Below are positions 27,227-36,771 of a DNA stretch of 64,000 nucleotides, piece after piece. Each line of letters opens with the position of its first letter. Positions within the stretch are counted from its first letter, which is position 1. Position numbers and translations under genes: made by a program. The stretch is from 3107 sp965216225 (GTDB taxonomy: Bacteria > Pseudomonadota > Alphaproteobacteria > Rhodobacterales > Rhodobacteraceae). The notes under the pieces were generated by a model. It saw only the letters and a list, made by a program, of their open reading frames with translations. It ran no database searches and was not told the DNA's origin. The stretch is taken from contig CBDCFF010000032.1 of the NCBI GenBank assembly GCA_965216225.1, positions 62,001-126,000 on the forward strand, in the 5' to 3' direction.

Positions 27227-27802
27227 TTATTTCCTTGGTTTTCCGGGCTTCCAGCGTTTTGCGAGACTGAGGACTTCGAGTTTGAGTTTGTCGGTTTCGG
27301 GCTGATTGGGATCGAAGGTGCCGCCATACCAGTCTTTGAGATGATCGTGCTCTGGATGCTTTGGATCGGCCATGGCATCGAGGAACCCGTAGTAGCCAAG
27401 GAAGCCCCCGACGTCTTCGGGCGGGCATTTACCGATGACCTCGATTAGTCTGGGATAGAGTTCGCCAGGGACGGGATCGGTGATCCTGCCGATCTTGATC
27501 CTGTGTTCCCAGTTGTCGCCAAAATCGTAGATGTAGTTGATCGTCTTTTTGCCGGTGTCCTCGATGACTTGGCCCAGAGTGGTTTTGTTGGCGGGCCGGT
27601 CCTCGCCGCCAAAATCGGGGTCCGCGATACCCCATGTGGCGCGGGCTGCTCCGAACATGTAGAGATGCGAGTTGGTCCAGCCCATGGCCACCTGCAGTGT
27701 CAGGTGCAGCCGGTCCAGCCGGATATCGGCAGGCACCTGCAGGGTGCGGGTGACAGCGGGCTCGATGTCTTGCAGGGTGACTTTGATCTCGATGATGCTC
27801 AT
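27227..27802 (-). CDS. pRiA4b ORF-3-like protein (IS66 passenger)
   Basis: 191 residues from MSIIEIKVTLQDIEPAVTRT, with LDRLHLTLQVAMGWTNSHLY, YIYDFGDNWEHRIKIGRI and the acidic/Cys block CPPEDVGGFLGYYGFLDAM, all diagnostic of the plasmid pRiA4b ORF-3 family. Its biochemical function is not established. The ATG overlaps the tnpC stop by 4 bp (ATGA), so it is translated as the last gene of the IS66 operon and lies inside the terminal repeats. The in-frame start at 27874 lies inside tnpC and is not used here. Confidence 0.92.
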   Translation of the reverse strand: MSIIEIKVTLQDIEPAVTRTLQVPADIRLDRLHLTLQVAMGWTNSHLYMFGAARATWGIADPDFGGEDRPANKTTLGQVIEDTGKKTINYIYDFGDNWEHRIKIGRITDPVPGELYPRLIEVIGKCPPEDVGGFLGYYGFLDAMADPKHPEHDHLKDWYGGTFDPNQPETDKLKLEVLSLAKRWKPGKPRK

Positions 27803-29325
27803 GCAGCGTCTTTCATGTGATGGTGGCTGCCCATGTTCCATGGCAGCAGGTCGTCGACCTTGGTGATCTTGCAATCCGGGATGCGGGCCAGAGTGTCGGC
27901 CAGCCAGCCCTGCGGATCAACGTTGTTCAGTTTGGCGGTTTCAATCAGCGTATAGGCGATGGCAGCGGCTTTGCCGCCTGCCGGTGATCCAACGAAGAGG
28001 TAGTTCTTGCGCCCCAAAGCAATACCTCTGATGGCCCGCTCGGCCGCATTATTGTCGATCTCGAGATGGCCATGTTCAAGGTATGGCCGGAGCCGTGGCA
28101 ACCGGGTCAGCGCATAACGGATGGCCCCTGCAAGTGGCGATTTGCCAGAGATAGCGGGCAGTTGGGCACCCAGCCAATTGCCCAGGTCATCGAAGACGGG
28201 TCTGGCCTCGGCCTGCCGTATGGCGGTACGCTGATCCGGCGGCGATCCACGGGCCTCTTTCTCGATAGCGTAGAGCCCTGCTATCCGCTTGATCGCCTCT
28301 TCGGCGATGGCCGAGCCCTGGGCTTTATGCACATCGACGAACTTGCGCCGGATGTGGGCCATGCAGGCGACCTCGCGGATGTCGCCAGAACGGTAGAGGT
28401 CGTTGAATCCGGAATAGCCGTCCGCATGCATCCAGCCCTGGTATCTCTTCAAGTGATCCTTGGGATGCTGACCCCTGCGGTCCGGCGAGAACTGATACCA
28501 GGCAGCAGGCGGCGCCTCGCTGTCCCAGGGGCGCTCATCGCGTATGTAAGTCCATAGGCGGGCGGTCTGGGTTTTGCCTGCCCCGGGCGTTAGCATTTTG
28601 ATCGGCGTATCATCGGCAAACAATGCCTGGCCTGCTTGCACATGTCGTCCGATGGCAACGGCCAGTGGCTCCAGTAGGGCCGTGGATTTGCCCACCCAAT
28701 CGGCCAGCGTTGAGCGGTCAAGGTCAAGCCCGTCGCGCTCGAATATCCGGCTTTGCCGGTAGAGCGGCAGATGATCGGCATATTTGCTGACCAGAACATG
28801 GGCCAACAGTCCTGGTCCAGGACGCCCGCGCTCAATCGGGCGCGATGGCAGCTGTGCCTGGGTGAAGCTGTCGCAGCCCGAACAGGCAAAGCGGGGCCGG
28901 GTGATGCGGTTCACGATGAAGCGCCCCGGAACATATTCCAGTTCCTCGGTCACATCCTCGCCCAGGCGGCGCAGCTTGCCACCACAATCCGCACAGGCAT
29001 CATCTCCGGTGGCCAGTTCGATGTGCTGGCGCGGTATATGATCCGGGATCGGGCGGCGCTTGGGTTTGTCTTTGGGCGGCTCCTCTTCAGGCAGGCGTAA
29101 CCTGGCTGTCATCGCTGCCGTTGCAATCTCACTGCTCTCCAGGGCCAGTTGCAGCTGCTCGATGCTCTCGGATTTGCTGCCAAACCTATGTGTGCGATGC
29201 CCGGATAACTGGTGCCTGAGCTTCTCGATCAACATCGCCTGAGACTTCACCTCGGCCAGCAGAAGCTGCGTGAAAGCACGCAACTCATCGGGGTCTTCCG
29301 GTAAGGCTCGGGCCACATCGATCAT
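27799..29325 (-). CDS. tnpC: IS66 transposase TnpC
   Basis: About 508 residues. It has an N-terminal helical leucine-rich region (AFTQLLLAEVKSQAMLIEKL), a cysteine cluster (CADCGGKLRRLGEDV, then FACSGC) typical of the IS66 zinc finger, then the DDE core: LFADDTPIKML, WMHADGYSGFNDLY and the IDNNAAERAIRGIALGRKNY block with the catalytic Glu. Length and motif order match complete IS66 TnpC. The ATG at 29325 was preferred to a TTG at 29346. It is followed by the overlapping pRiA4b gene. It appears intact. Confidence 0.95.
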   Translation of the reverse strand: MIDVARALPEDPDELRAFTQLLLAEVKSQAMLIEKLRHQLSGHRTHRFGSKSESIEQLQLALESSEIATAAMTARLRLPEEEPPKDKPKRRPIPDHIPRQHIELATGDDACADCGGKLRRLGEDVTEELEYVPGRFIVNRITRPRFACSGCDSFTQAQLPSRPIERGRPGPGLLAHVLVSKYADHLPLYRQSRIFERDGLDLDRSTLADWVGKSTALLEPLAVAIGRHVQAGQALFADDTPIKMLTPGAGKTQTARLWTYIRDERPWDSEAPPAAWYQFSPDRRGQHPKDHLKRYQGWMHADGYSGFNDLYRSGDIREVACMAHIRRKFVDVHKAQGSAIAEEAIKRIAGLYAIEKEARGSPPDQRTAIRQAEARPVFDDLGNWLGAQLPAISGKSPLAGAIRYALTRLPRLRPYLEHGHLEIDNNAAERAIRGIALGRKNYLFVGSPAGGKAAAIAYTLIETAKLNNVDPQGWLADTLARIPDCKITKVDDLLPWNMGSHHHMKDAA

Positions 29326-29385
29326 GGCCAAAACCTGGCAAATCAACGGGCTTTAGGGAATCCCCAAATCACTGATCCGGCCAGA

Positions 29386-29733
29386 TTATCCCGCCTTCAA
29401 TGGCCGCCATGTGCGCTGCGGAATACGCCAGTCAATGCCCTCCAGAAGCATCGCCAACTGGGCCGGTGTCAATGCGACTTTGCCGTCTTTTGCAGAAGGC
29501 CAGACAAACCGGCCCTTCTCCAATCGCCTGGAGAACAGACAGGCCCCCTGACCGTCCCACCAAATGATCTTGATCAGATCGCCACGCCGTCCACGGAAAA
29601 CGAACATGTGGCCGCAATAAGGGTTCTGCTTCAGCGTCTGTTCCGCCTGAGCCGCCAGCGTCGCAAACCCCCGGCGCATATCCGTTACCCCGGCAGCCAG
29701 CCACACCTTCGTGTTCGACGGTACCGGGATCAT
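29386..29733 (-). CDS. tnpB: IS66 accessory protein TnpB
   Basis: 115 residues, beginning MIPVPSNTKVWLAAGVTDMR and containing MFVFRGRRGDLIKIIWWDGQ and RFVWP, the classic IS66 Orf2 signature. Required for IS66 transposition in studied members; mechanism unknown. Its start overlaps the tnpA stop by 4 bp (ATGA), and 60 bp separate it from tnpC. Confidence 0.95.
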   Translation of the reverse strand: MIPVPSNTKVWLAAGVTDMRRGFATLAAQAEQTLKQNPYCGHMFVFRGRRGDLIKIIWWDGQGACLFSRRLEKGRFVWPSAKDGKVALTPAQLAMLLEGIDWRIPQRTWRPLKAG

Positions 29734-30080
29734 CCGGACAAGCCACGGATCAGGCCGGCAAGGGCATCGGGATCGTAAGTCCCGCTGACACAAAGCCGGG
29801 GCCCGCAAACAAGATCAAACCCAATCCTGCCGCCTGCCACAACCGGCGGCGCGGCTTCATGCCGCACATCCGAAATTATCTCGACCGGCAGAAAGAAAAC
29901 CTGCTTCTGTGTATCGCCATCAGGCGAAAACCGCCCATCCCTCAGCCACGTAAACACGAGATTGGCATTCACATCATACCGCCGCGCAACCTGACTAACC
30001 GAAATCCCCGGAACCCGCGTTTGCGCACAGATCATCCGCTTCTCGTTATTGCTCCAGTTCCGGCGCTTCTTCCTGCCCAC
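29730..30080 (-). CDS. tnpA: IS66 accessory protein TnpA (HTH)
   Basis: 116 residues from a GTG start with GAGGT upstream. An HTH lies in GISVSQVARRYDVNANLVFTW, typical of IS66 Orf1, and the tail contains GGRIGFDLVCGPRLCVSG. It is the first gene of the element operon, overlapping tnpB by 4 bp. It appears intact. Confidence 0.93.
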   Translation of the reverse strand: MGRKKRRNWSNNEKRMICAQTRVPGISVSQVARRYDVNANLVFTWLRDGRFSPDGDTQKQVFFLPVEIISDVRHEAAPPVVAGGRIGFDLVCGPRLCVSGTYDPDALAGLIRGLSG

Positions 30081-30173
30081 ATCTGACCTCGATAATGTCC
30101 ATTAACGATCATGGACACTATCTGACATCTGCGGCCTCAGGCAGGGCAGCCAGACCAGACGCTTACAGATGAT

Positions 30174-30350
30174 CTACGCAACGGCCCGGTGCATAATGGC
30201 TTCGCGGAGGTCTTTGAGCCAGCCTTCAAGGTGCGCCATCCGCTCGCAAAGCTCCGTGATGTCGTTCCGCAGTTCGGCTTACCCCAATTCCAACTTGTCG
30301 ATCCGGCCGGTCAGGTCCGGCAGGATACCGTCGCGCGACATCATGCAAGG
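30174..30350 (-). pseudogene. Coiled-coil protein remnant at the IS66 target site
   Basis: The minus strand reads LTGRIDKLELG, an in-frame TAA, then AELRNDITELCERMAHLEGW followed by LKDLREAIMHRAVA and a stop at 30174. The heptad-like pattern is that of short coiled-coil proteins seen beside mobile elements in related genomes. The in-frame stop makes it a decayed gene; its upstream part was not recovered. IS66 inserted at its 3-prime end. Confidence 0.5.
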
Positions 30351-30556
30351 TACGCAAGGTGTCGCTCGCTGGCGGAACCGGGCCGAAATTCGCGCCCGAC
30401 GCCTCGATGATCGCGGTGCCGGTCCGGTCGTCGTGCGGTGCGCAGTCCATGGCCATTCCGGCGGCGTGATCGACGGGCCTGTCGCGCAGGGTTGACGCCA
30501 CGGGGGCCGCCCTCCCGGTTGGCCGCGTCCGGTGTCGCCTGCCACACAATCAGCCG

Positions 30557-31828
30557 TCACCCCGACCGCATCACCGCCGACACCGGAGCGAGCGCCACCC
30601 CGGCGGCGCCCTCGCCAATCGCCCATTCCATCAATGCCCGGATCGAATCCGGATACATATGTCCGACCATCACCACATGCCCTTCCCGTTGCGCACGGGA
30701 TGCGGCGCGGTCCAGATAGCGCCGGATCACCGTCACGCTCTGGCGTTCGTCGTCATAGACCCGGAAAGACAGGGCCGAAGGCACTCCGCCACGCTGCGCA
30801 AGCTCTGCGACCCAGCCCAGCCCCCTGCCATGGCCGATCAACCCGTGGCCTGACTGCGCGACGATGGAAACGATCCGCTGCGTCAGCATGTGGTCGGGGC
30901 CAAATCCGTTCTCTGGCGCATCCAGCACACCCACCGCACCGGGGATGATGGAACTTGCGCGTTCAAAGGCGATCTCTGCATCCACCGGGCCTGCCTCCTG
31001 TGGCAGAGGCAGGATCAGCAGCACTTCATGCCCGGCGGCACGGAATGCTTCGGCGCGCGCCGCCGCCCCCCTTGCCGTCGGGTCCAGCGCAAATGTCACC
31101 GGAAAACCCAGTTCCGCAGCCTCCGCCGGGCCGAAAGCCGCACCGGGCGCATCAATCAGGATGATGGAATAAAGCGGCTTTGCATCGGGATTTTCAAAGG
31201 GAACGGCATTCCTGGCCAGCGCCCCCGAACCATCATGCCCCTGGAAAGTCGGCTGCTCCACCGCCGCCGCCGCCGTCGCCCCGGCTGCCGCCTGCCGGGT
31301 TTCCGGCGGCGTATCCGCTCGATTCTCCGCTTCAGTGGCATCGCCGGCCGGTTCCGCATTCTGCGCTGGCCGCTCGGGCACAGAGGTGTCCATGACCGGC
31401 GCCTTGATCGCGGCGGGCGCCATGGGCGCCGACGCCGGTTCCGTCTGCGGTTGCGGCGCGCTTGCCCCGGTCCGTGGCAAATCCGGCGACCGGCCATTGG
31501 TTTCGGGGGCCTCAAGGGCAATGCCGGGCGTGTCCACCTCCGGCGCATCCGCGGCTGTGCGCTCCGGCTCGGGCGCGTCCGGGTTCCGCTCCGCTGCCGG
31601 TTCGCCCAACCCGATCAGCGGCAGTTCCTCATCCGACACACCGGCGGACGGCAAGGACGGCGCCCCCGTCGGCACCACCGGCTGCGGGGCGATGGCCCCC
31701 CCCTCCCCGACGATTTCGGGCGCCCCGGCGGCCCCCGGCGGCAGTTCCGTCAACAGCGAAAGCGCGCTTACTGCGACGCCCCCAACGACTGTTCCCCAGA
31801 AAACGCCCGACAAAAACCCGTGTGCCAC
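30557..31828 (-). CDS. Divergent polysaccharide deacetylase family protein (YibQ-like)
   Basis: 423 residues from a GTG at 31828 (GGAG 6 nt upstream). An N-terminal membrane anchor (FWGTVVGGVAVSALSLL) is followed by about 190 residues of Pro/Ala/Glu-rich linker and a C-terminal domain beginning YSIILIDAPGAAFG, with FPVTFALDPTARGA, GHEVLLILPLPQE and ALAPVSAVM, the divergent polysaccharide deacetylase (DUF610) pattern. It is likely periplasmic, anchored in the inner membrane; the substrate is unknown. The open frame continues upstream to 32551 but there overlaps trpG antisense and is not coding. Divergent from the trp operon. Confidence 0.88.
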   Translation of the reverse strand: MAHGFLSGVFWGTVVGGVAVSALSLLTELPPGAAGAPEIVGEGGAIAPQPVVPTGAPSLPSAGVSDEELPLIGLGEPAAERNPDAPEPERTAADAPEVDTPGIALEAPETNGRSPDLPRTGASAPQPQTEPASAPMAPAAIKAPVMDTSVPERPAQNAEPAGDATEAENRADTPPETRQAAAGATAAAAVEQPTFQGHDGSGALARNAVPFENPDAKPLYSIILIDAPGAAFGPAEAAELGFPVTFALDPTARGAAARAEAFRAAGHEVLLILPLPQEAGPVDAEIAFERASSIIPGAVGVLDAPENGFGPDHMLTQRIVSIVAQSGHGLIGHGRGLGWVAELAQRGGVPSALSFRVYDDERQSVTVIRRYLDRAASRAQREGHVVMVGHMYPDSIRALMEWAIGEGAAGVALAPVSAVMRSG

Positions 31829-31960
31829 AGCTTTCTCCGTCTGTACATGCCTCTTTCGCCGCTGGTCTGCTCTTGACCTCCGGCGCGCTCTCTGACCATT
31901 TATAACATGTATAACCCGACCGATACCCGGGATCACCCCCATTTCACGAAAGTCGGCCCA

Positions 31961-32538
<578 letters not shown>

Positions 32539-32542
<4 letters not shown>

Positions 32543-33558
32543 GCGACGCAATCAAGCCCCTGATCGCCATTGCCGCCGACCGCCCCCTGACCCGCGCAGA
32601 GGCTGAACGGGCGTTTGGCATCCTCTTTGACGGCGATGCGACCGCCAGCCAGATCGGCGGGCTGCTGATGGCGCTGAGCACCAGGGGCGAAACGGTAGAG
32701 GAGATCGCCGCCGCCGCCGCCGTGATGCGCGCGAAATGCAAGGCCGTGAAAGCGCCCGGAGATGCGATCGACATCGTTGGCACCGGGGGCGACGGCAAAC
32801 ACACGCTGAACATCTCTACCGCCACGGCGTTTGTGACGGCCGGCGCCGGTGTGGTGGTTGCCAAACACGGCAACCGCAATCTCAGTTCCAGATCCGGCGC
32901 CGCCGACGTGCAGACGCAGATGGGCGTCAATGTCATGGTCGGGCCGGACGTGGTGGAACGCGCAATCGACGAGGTCGGGATCGGCTTCATGATGGCCCCG
33001 ATGCACCACCCGGCAATCGCCCATGTCATGCCCGCGCGGGCAGAGCTTGGCACACGCACGATCTTCAACATCCTCGGCCCCCTTACCAACCCGGCAGGGG
33101 TCAAACGCCAACTGGTCGGGGCGTTCGCCCGCGACCTGATCCGCCCGATGGCACAGACCCTGCAAGCCCTCGGGTCGGAACGCGCCTGGGTGGTCCACGG
33201 CTCTGACGGCACCGACGAACTGTCCATCGCCGGGGTCAGTTGGGTCGCCGCGCTGGAAGGCGGGAAAATCGAAAACCGCGAACTTCACCCGGAAAACGCC
33301 GGGCTGCCCGTGCATCCGCTCAAGGCCATCGTCGGCGGCGCGCCGGAATACAATGCCAGGGCCTTCGCCGCCCTGCTCGCCGGTGAAAAATCCGCCTATC
33401 GCGATGCTGTCCTGCTGAACAGCGCCGCCGCGCTGGTCATCGCGGGCAAGGCGTCCGATCTGAAAGCGGGTGTCGCGTTGGCCGAAACCTCCATCGATTC
33501 CGGCGCCGCCAGGGCAAAGCTCGACAGGCTCGTCGCACTCACTTCCGCCGCGGCATGA
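32539..33558 (+). CDS. trpD: Anthranilate phosphoribosyltransferase
   Basis: 339 residues, normal length. PRPP-binding GTGGDGKHTLNIST, KHGNRNLSSRSGAADV and the substrate-site FMMAPMHHPAIAHV are present. It transfers phosphoribose to anthranilate, the second step of tryptophan synthesis. It overlaps trpG by 4 bp and the next gene by 4 bp. Confidence 0.97.
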
Positions 33559-34211
33559 AACCGCCGGGCGGCTGGGCCGATCTGCCCTTTTTCGACACAG
33601 GCTGGCCGCAGGTCGAACAGGCCCTGACCGCCGAAACCCGCCCCGTGCTGCCGCCGCGCGGGCAGATGTTCGCGGCCCTTGAACTGACGCCACCCGATGC
33701 CGTTCGCGTCGTGATCCTTGGCCAGGACCCCTATCCGCAGCGCGGCCATGCCCATGGGCTCGCATTTTCCGTCGCACCCGATGTCACCCCCCTGCCCCGA
33801 TCCCTGAACAATATTTTCAGGGAACTGTCCGACGATATTGGTGCGGCGCCGGCAAATGGCGATCTGCGCGGCTGGGCGCGCCAGGGGGTCTTGCTCCTCA
33901 ATACCGCGCTGAGCGTGCCCGAGGGCACCGCCGGGGCACATGCGCGGATTGGCTGGAACCAACTGACGCGGCAGGTGCTGAAAACCGTGTCGCAGGTTCC
34001 TGCGGCCTTTGTGCTCTGGGGCCGTCGCGCGCAGGCGCATGAAGAAAACATCCTGCCCGGCGATCATCTGATCATCAGGACGGCGCATCCTTCCCCGCTT
34101 TCTGCCAGACGGGGTTTTTTTGGTTCCCGCCCATTTTCAAAGGTGAATGATTGGCTTAGGACACGAGGGGAGCGCCCGATCGACTGGGCCATGCGGACAG
34201 GGCCGAAATGA
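33555..34211 (+). CDS. ung: Uracil-DNA glycosylase, family 1
   Basis: 218 residues. Catalytic loop VVILGQDPYPQRGHAHGLAF (Asp in GQDPY), the uracil-contact VLLLNTALSV and the intercalation loop HPSPLSARRGFFGSRPFSKV define a family 1 UDG that excises uracil from DNA. The usual GQDPYH is GQDPYP here, and the SAHRG histidine is replaced (SARRG); the catalytic Asp and His are kept. It is embedded between trpD and trpC with 4-bp overlaps on both sides, so it must be co-transcribed with tryptophan genes. Confidence 0.93.
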   Translation: MKPPGGWADLPFFDTGWPQVEQALTAETRPVLPPRGQMFAALELTPPDAVRVVILGQDPYPQRGHAHGLAFSVAPDVTPLPRSLNNIFRELSDDIGAAPANGDLRGWARQGVLLLNTALSVPEGTAGAHARIGWNQLTRQVLKTVSQVPAAFVLWGRRAQAHEENILPGDHLIIRTAHPSPLSARRGFFGSRPFSKVNDWLRTRGERPIDWAMRTGPK

Positions 34212-35023
34212 CACAGACCATCCTCGACAGGATCAGGGCCTGCAAGCTGGAAGACGTGGCCACCCGCAAACGGGCGCGCCCCCCGGCCGATACCGAAGCC
34301 GACGCCAGGGCCGCACCAGCCACCCGCGGCTTTGCCAGGGCGCTGCGCAGGGCCTCTGCCGCCGGTTATGGTCTGATCGCGGAGCTCAAGAAGGCCAGCC
34401 CGTCCAGGGGTCTGATCCGCGCCGATTTCAACCCTCCCGCACTTGCCAGGGCTTATGAGAAGGGCGGCGCGACCTGCCTGTCGGTCCTGACCGACACGCC
34501 CAGCTTTCAGGGGGCTGACGAATTCCTGACCCAGGCGCGCTCGGCCACCGGCCTGCCCGCCCTGCGCAAGGATTTCACCTATGACCCGTATCAGGTGGCG
34601 GAGGCGCGCGCGCTGTATGCAGACTGCATCCTGATCATCATGGCCGGCGTGTCGGATACGCAGGCCGGGGAACTTGAAGATGCGGCCTTCGGCTGGGGCA
34701 TGGATGTACTGGTCGAGGTGCATGACGAGGCCGAACTGGAACGCGCCATGGCGCTGAAATCCCCGCTGCTGGGGGTCAATAACCGCGATCTGAACACTTT
34801 TCAGACCGATCTCGATACCACGCGCCGTCTGTCAGGGCTGATTCCCGCCGACCGGATTCTGATCTGCGAAAGCGGTCTGAACACACCCGAAGACCTTGCC
34901 GACATGGCCCGCCACAACGCGCGTGTCTTTCTGATCGGCGAAAGCCTGATGCGGCAGGAAGATGTCACCGCCGCCACGCGAACGCTTCTTGCCAACCCGC
35001 TGGCACGGGAAGGGGCCGCCTGA
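34208..35023 (+). CDS. trpC: Indole-3-glycerol phosphate synthase
   Basis: 271 residues, TIM barrel. LIAELKKASPSRGLI, FLTQARSATGLPALRKDF, LLGVNNRDLNTF and LICESGLNTPEDL are the family landmarks, including the catalytic lysines and phosphate site. It closes the indole ring from CdRP. Fourth gene of the overlapping operon; the stop overlaps the moaC start by one base. Confidence 0.97.
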   Translation: MTQTILDRIRACKLEDVATRKRARPPADTEADARAAPATRGFARALRRASAAGYGLIAELKKASPSRGLIRADFNPPALARAYEKGGATCLSVLTDTPSFQGADEFLTQARSATGLPALRKDFTYDPYQVAEARALYADCILIIMAGVSDTQAGELEDAAFGWGMDVLVEVHDEAELERAMALKSPLLGVNNRDLNTFQTDLDTTRRLSGLIPADRILICESGLNTPEDLADMARHNARVFLIGESLMRQEDVTAATRTLLANPLAREGAA

Positions 35024-35502
35024 TGCCCAGGCTCACCCATTTCGACAATGCGGGCGATGCGCATATGGTCGATGTCTCCGGCAAGGCGGTGACTGACCGG
35101 ATCGCGATGGCGCACGGATGTGTGAAGATGATTCCAGAAACCCTTGATATTATTCGGAAAGGCGATGCCGGGAAAGGCGACGTTCTGGGCGTTGCGCGGA
35201 TCGCCGGGATCATGGGCGCAAAGCGCACGTCAGAGTTGATCCCCCTGTGCCATCCGCTTTCGATCACCCGGATCGCGCTTGACCTGACGCCCGACCCGGA
35301 CCTGCCCGGCATTCGGATCAGCGCAACCGTCAGGACATCCGGGCAGACCGGCGTCGAGATGGAAGCGCTGACCGCCGTCGCCACCGCCGCGCTGACCATC
35401 TATGACATGCTGAAGGCCGTTGATCGCGGGATGGCAATTTCCGACCTCCGCGTGACCCTGAAAGACGGCGGAAAATCAGGCCGGTACGAGGCGCAGCCGT
35501 GA
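35023..35502 (+). CDS. moaC: Cyclic pyranopterin monophosphate synthase
   Basis: 159 residues, normal for MoaC. LTHFDNAGDAHMVDVSGKAV, LIPLCHPLSITRIALDL, and the catalytic-lysine region MLKAVDRGMAISDLRV with LKDGGKSG near the end. It acts with MoaA to make cPMP in molybdenum cofactor synthesis. TGATG coupling to trpC and a 4-bp overlap with moeA. Confidence 0.97.
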   Translation: MPRLTHFDNAGDAHMVDVSGKAVTDRIAMAHGCVKMIPETLDIIRKGDAGKGDVLGVARIAGIMGAKRTSELIPLCHPLSITRIALDLTPDPDLPGIRISATVRTSGQTGVEMEALTAVATAALTIYDMLKAVDRGMAISDLRVTLKDGGKSGRYEAQP

Positions 35503-36671
35503 TCAGCGTCGCGCAGGCCCTGAACCGTGTCTGCGATCTGGCGTCCCCGTCGGGCACCGGGATCGTTCCGCTTGCCGACGCCTCCGGACGTGCCCTTGCG
35601 AAGGATATTGTCGCAACGCGCGACCAACCGCCCTTCGATTCTTCGGCGATGGACGGCTATGCCGCCGGGGCCGCGCTGATCACCCCCGGCGCGACCTTCC
35701 GGGTGGTGGGTGAAGCCACCGCAGGCCATGGGTTCGCCGGCCGGATCGGACCCGGCGAAACCGTCCGCATCTTTACCGGCGCGCCGGTGCCAGATGGCGC
35801 CGATCATATCATCCTGCAAGAAGAGGTGCAGCGCAGCGGCGACATCATCATCCTGGGCGAACGTATTGATGAAAAACCATATATTCGCCCCGCAGGCAGC
35901 GATTTCAGGGCCGGGCACATGATCGGGGCGCCGCGCCTTCTGCGGCCTGCCGACCTTGCCCTGATCGCCGCCATGAATGTGCCCTGCGTCACGGTCCGCA
36001 AACGCCCCGGCATCGCCTTGCTGGCCACCGGGGATGAACTCGTGATGCCCGGCGAAACCCCCGCCCCGGATCAGATCATCGCATCGAACGGCTTTGGCCT
36101 GAAAGCGATGCTGGAACGGGCCGGGGCCGAAGTGCGGATGCTGCCGATTGCCCGCGACGACGAAGGCTCGCTGCGCGTCGGCTTCGAACTCGCCGCGGGG
36201 GCGGATCTGATCGTGACCATCGGCGGCGCATCGGTGGGCGATCATGATCTTGTCGGCCGGGTCGCCGGCAGGATGGGAATGGAACGCGCGTTCCACAAGG
36301 TCGCGATGCGGCCGGGCAAACCGCTGATGGCGGGGCGGATGAGCGGGGCGGCAATGGTTGGCCTGCCCGGAAACCCTGTCTCCTCGATGATCTGCGGGCA
36401 GGTTTTTCTGCTGCCCATGATCCGGAAAATGCTTGGGCTGAAAGATATTTGCAATCAAAGGCTGACGGCGCCGCTGCATCACCATATCGGGGCGAACGGC
36501 GCGCGGGAACACTACATGCGTGGCCGCATCGACAATGGGGAACTGACCGTTTTCGAAAGGCAGGACAGCGCGCTGCTGAGCGTTCTGAGTGATGCAAATG
36601 CGCTGATCATACGTCCGCCGCACGACCCTGAAAGGCAGGCGGGCGATGTGCTGGAATACCTTGCAACATGA
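35499..36671 (+). CDS. moeA: Molybdopterin molybdenumtransferase
   Basis: 390 residues, the usual MoeA/Glp length. Domain landmarks are QPPFDSSAMDGYA, IFTGAPVPDGADHI, RPAGSDFRAGHMI, the MoCF-fold GIALLATGDELVMPGE, TIGGASVGDHDLVG and VGLPGNPVSSMICG. It inserts molybdate into MPT. It is the last gene of the operon; a 100-bp gap with two SOS boxes separates it from lexA. Confidence 0.97.
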   Translation: MISVAQALNRVCDLASPSGTGIVPLADASGRALAKDIVATRDQPPFDSSAMDGYAAGAALITPGATFRVVGEATAGHGFAGRIGPGETVRIFTGAPVPDGADHIILQEEVQRSGDIIILGERIDEKPYIRPAGSDFRAGHMIGAPRLLRPADLALIAAMNVPCVTVRKRPGIALLATGDELVMPGETPAPDQIIASNGFGLKAMLERAGAEVRMLPIARDDEGSLRVGFELAAGADLIVTIGGASVGDHDLVGRVAGRMGMERAFHKVAMRPGKPLMAGRMSGAAMVGLPGNPVSSMICGQVFLLPMIRKMLGLKDICNQRLTAPLHHHIGANGAREHYMRGRIDNGELTVFERQDSALLSVLSDANALIIRPPHDPERQAGDVLEYLAT

Positions 36672-36703
36672 CCGGCCTGCCCCCGCAGGTTGACACAAAG
36701 CAC

Positions 36704-36740
36704 GAACAGGCATAGAACATCCGCCGAACAGGAATGGAAC
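36704..36740 (+). promoter_or_regulatory. Two tandem SOS boxes upstream of lexA
   Basis: GAAC-N7-GAAC occurs at 36704-36718 and again at 36726-36740, 22 bp apart (two helical turns). GTTC/GAAC-N7 repeats are the known LexA box of alphaproteobacteria. Both lie 32-68 bp before the lexA ATG and so probably serve autoregulation. Confidence 0.85.
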
Positions 36741-36771
36741 GAAACACGCCCGGTGGCCGGAGGTGCTGATC

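Larger units (their letters stand above)
27098..30166 (-). mobile_element. IS66-family element with 8-bp target duplication
   Basis: The 8-mer AGATGATC flanks it at 27090-27097 and 30167-30174, matching the 8-bp duplications of IS66. The terminal sequence GTAAGCGTC(C/T)GG.. is found at both ends. A second left-type end (GTAAGCGTCCGGTCTG) occurs internally at 27205, so the outer 107 bp look like a tandem or recombined extra end. The element carries tnpA, tnpB, tnpC and a passenger gene. Confidence 0.85.
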
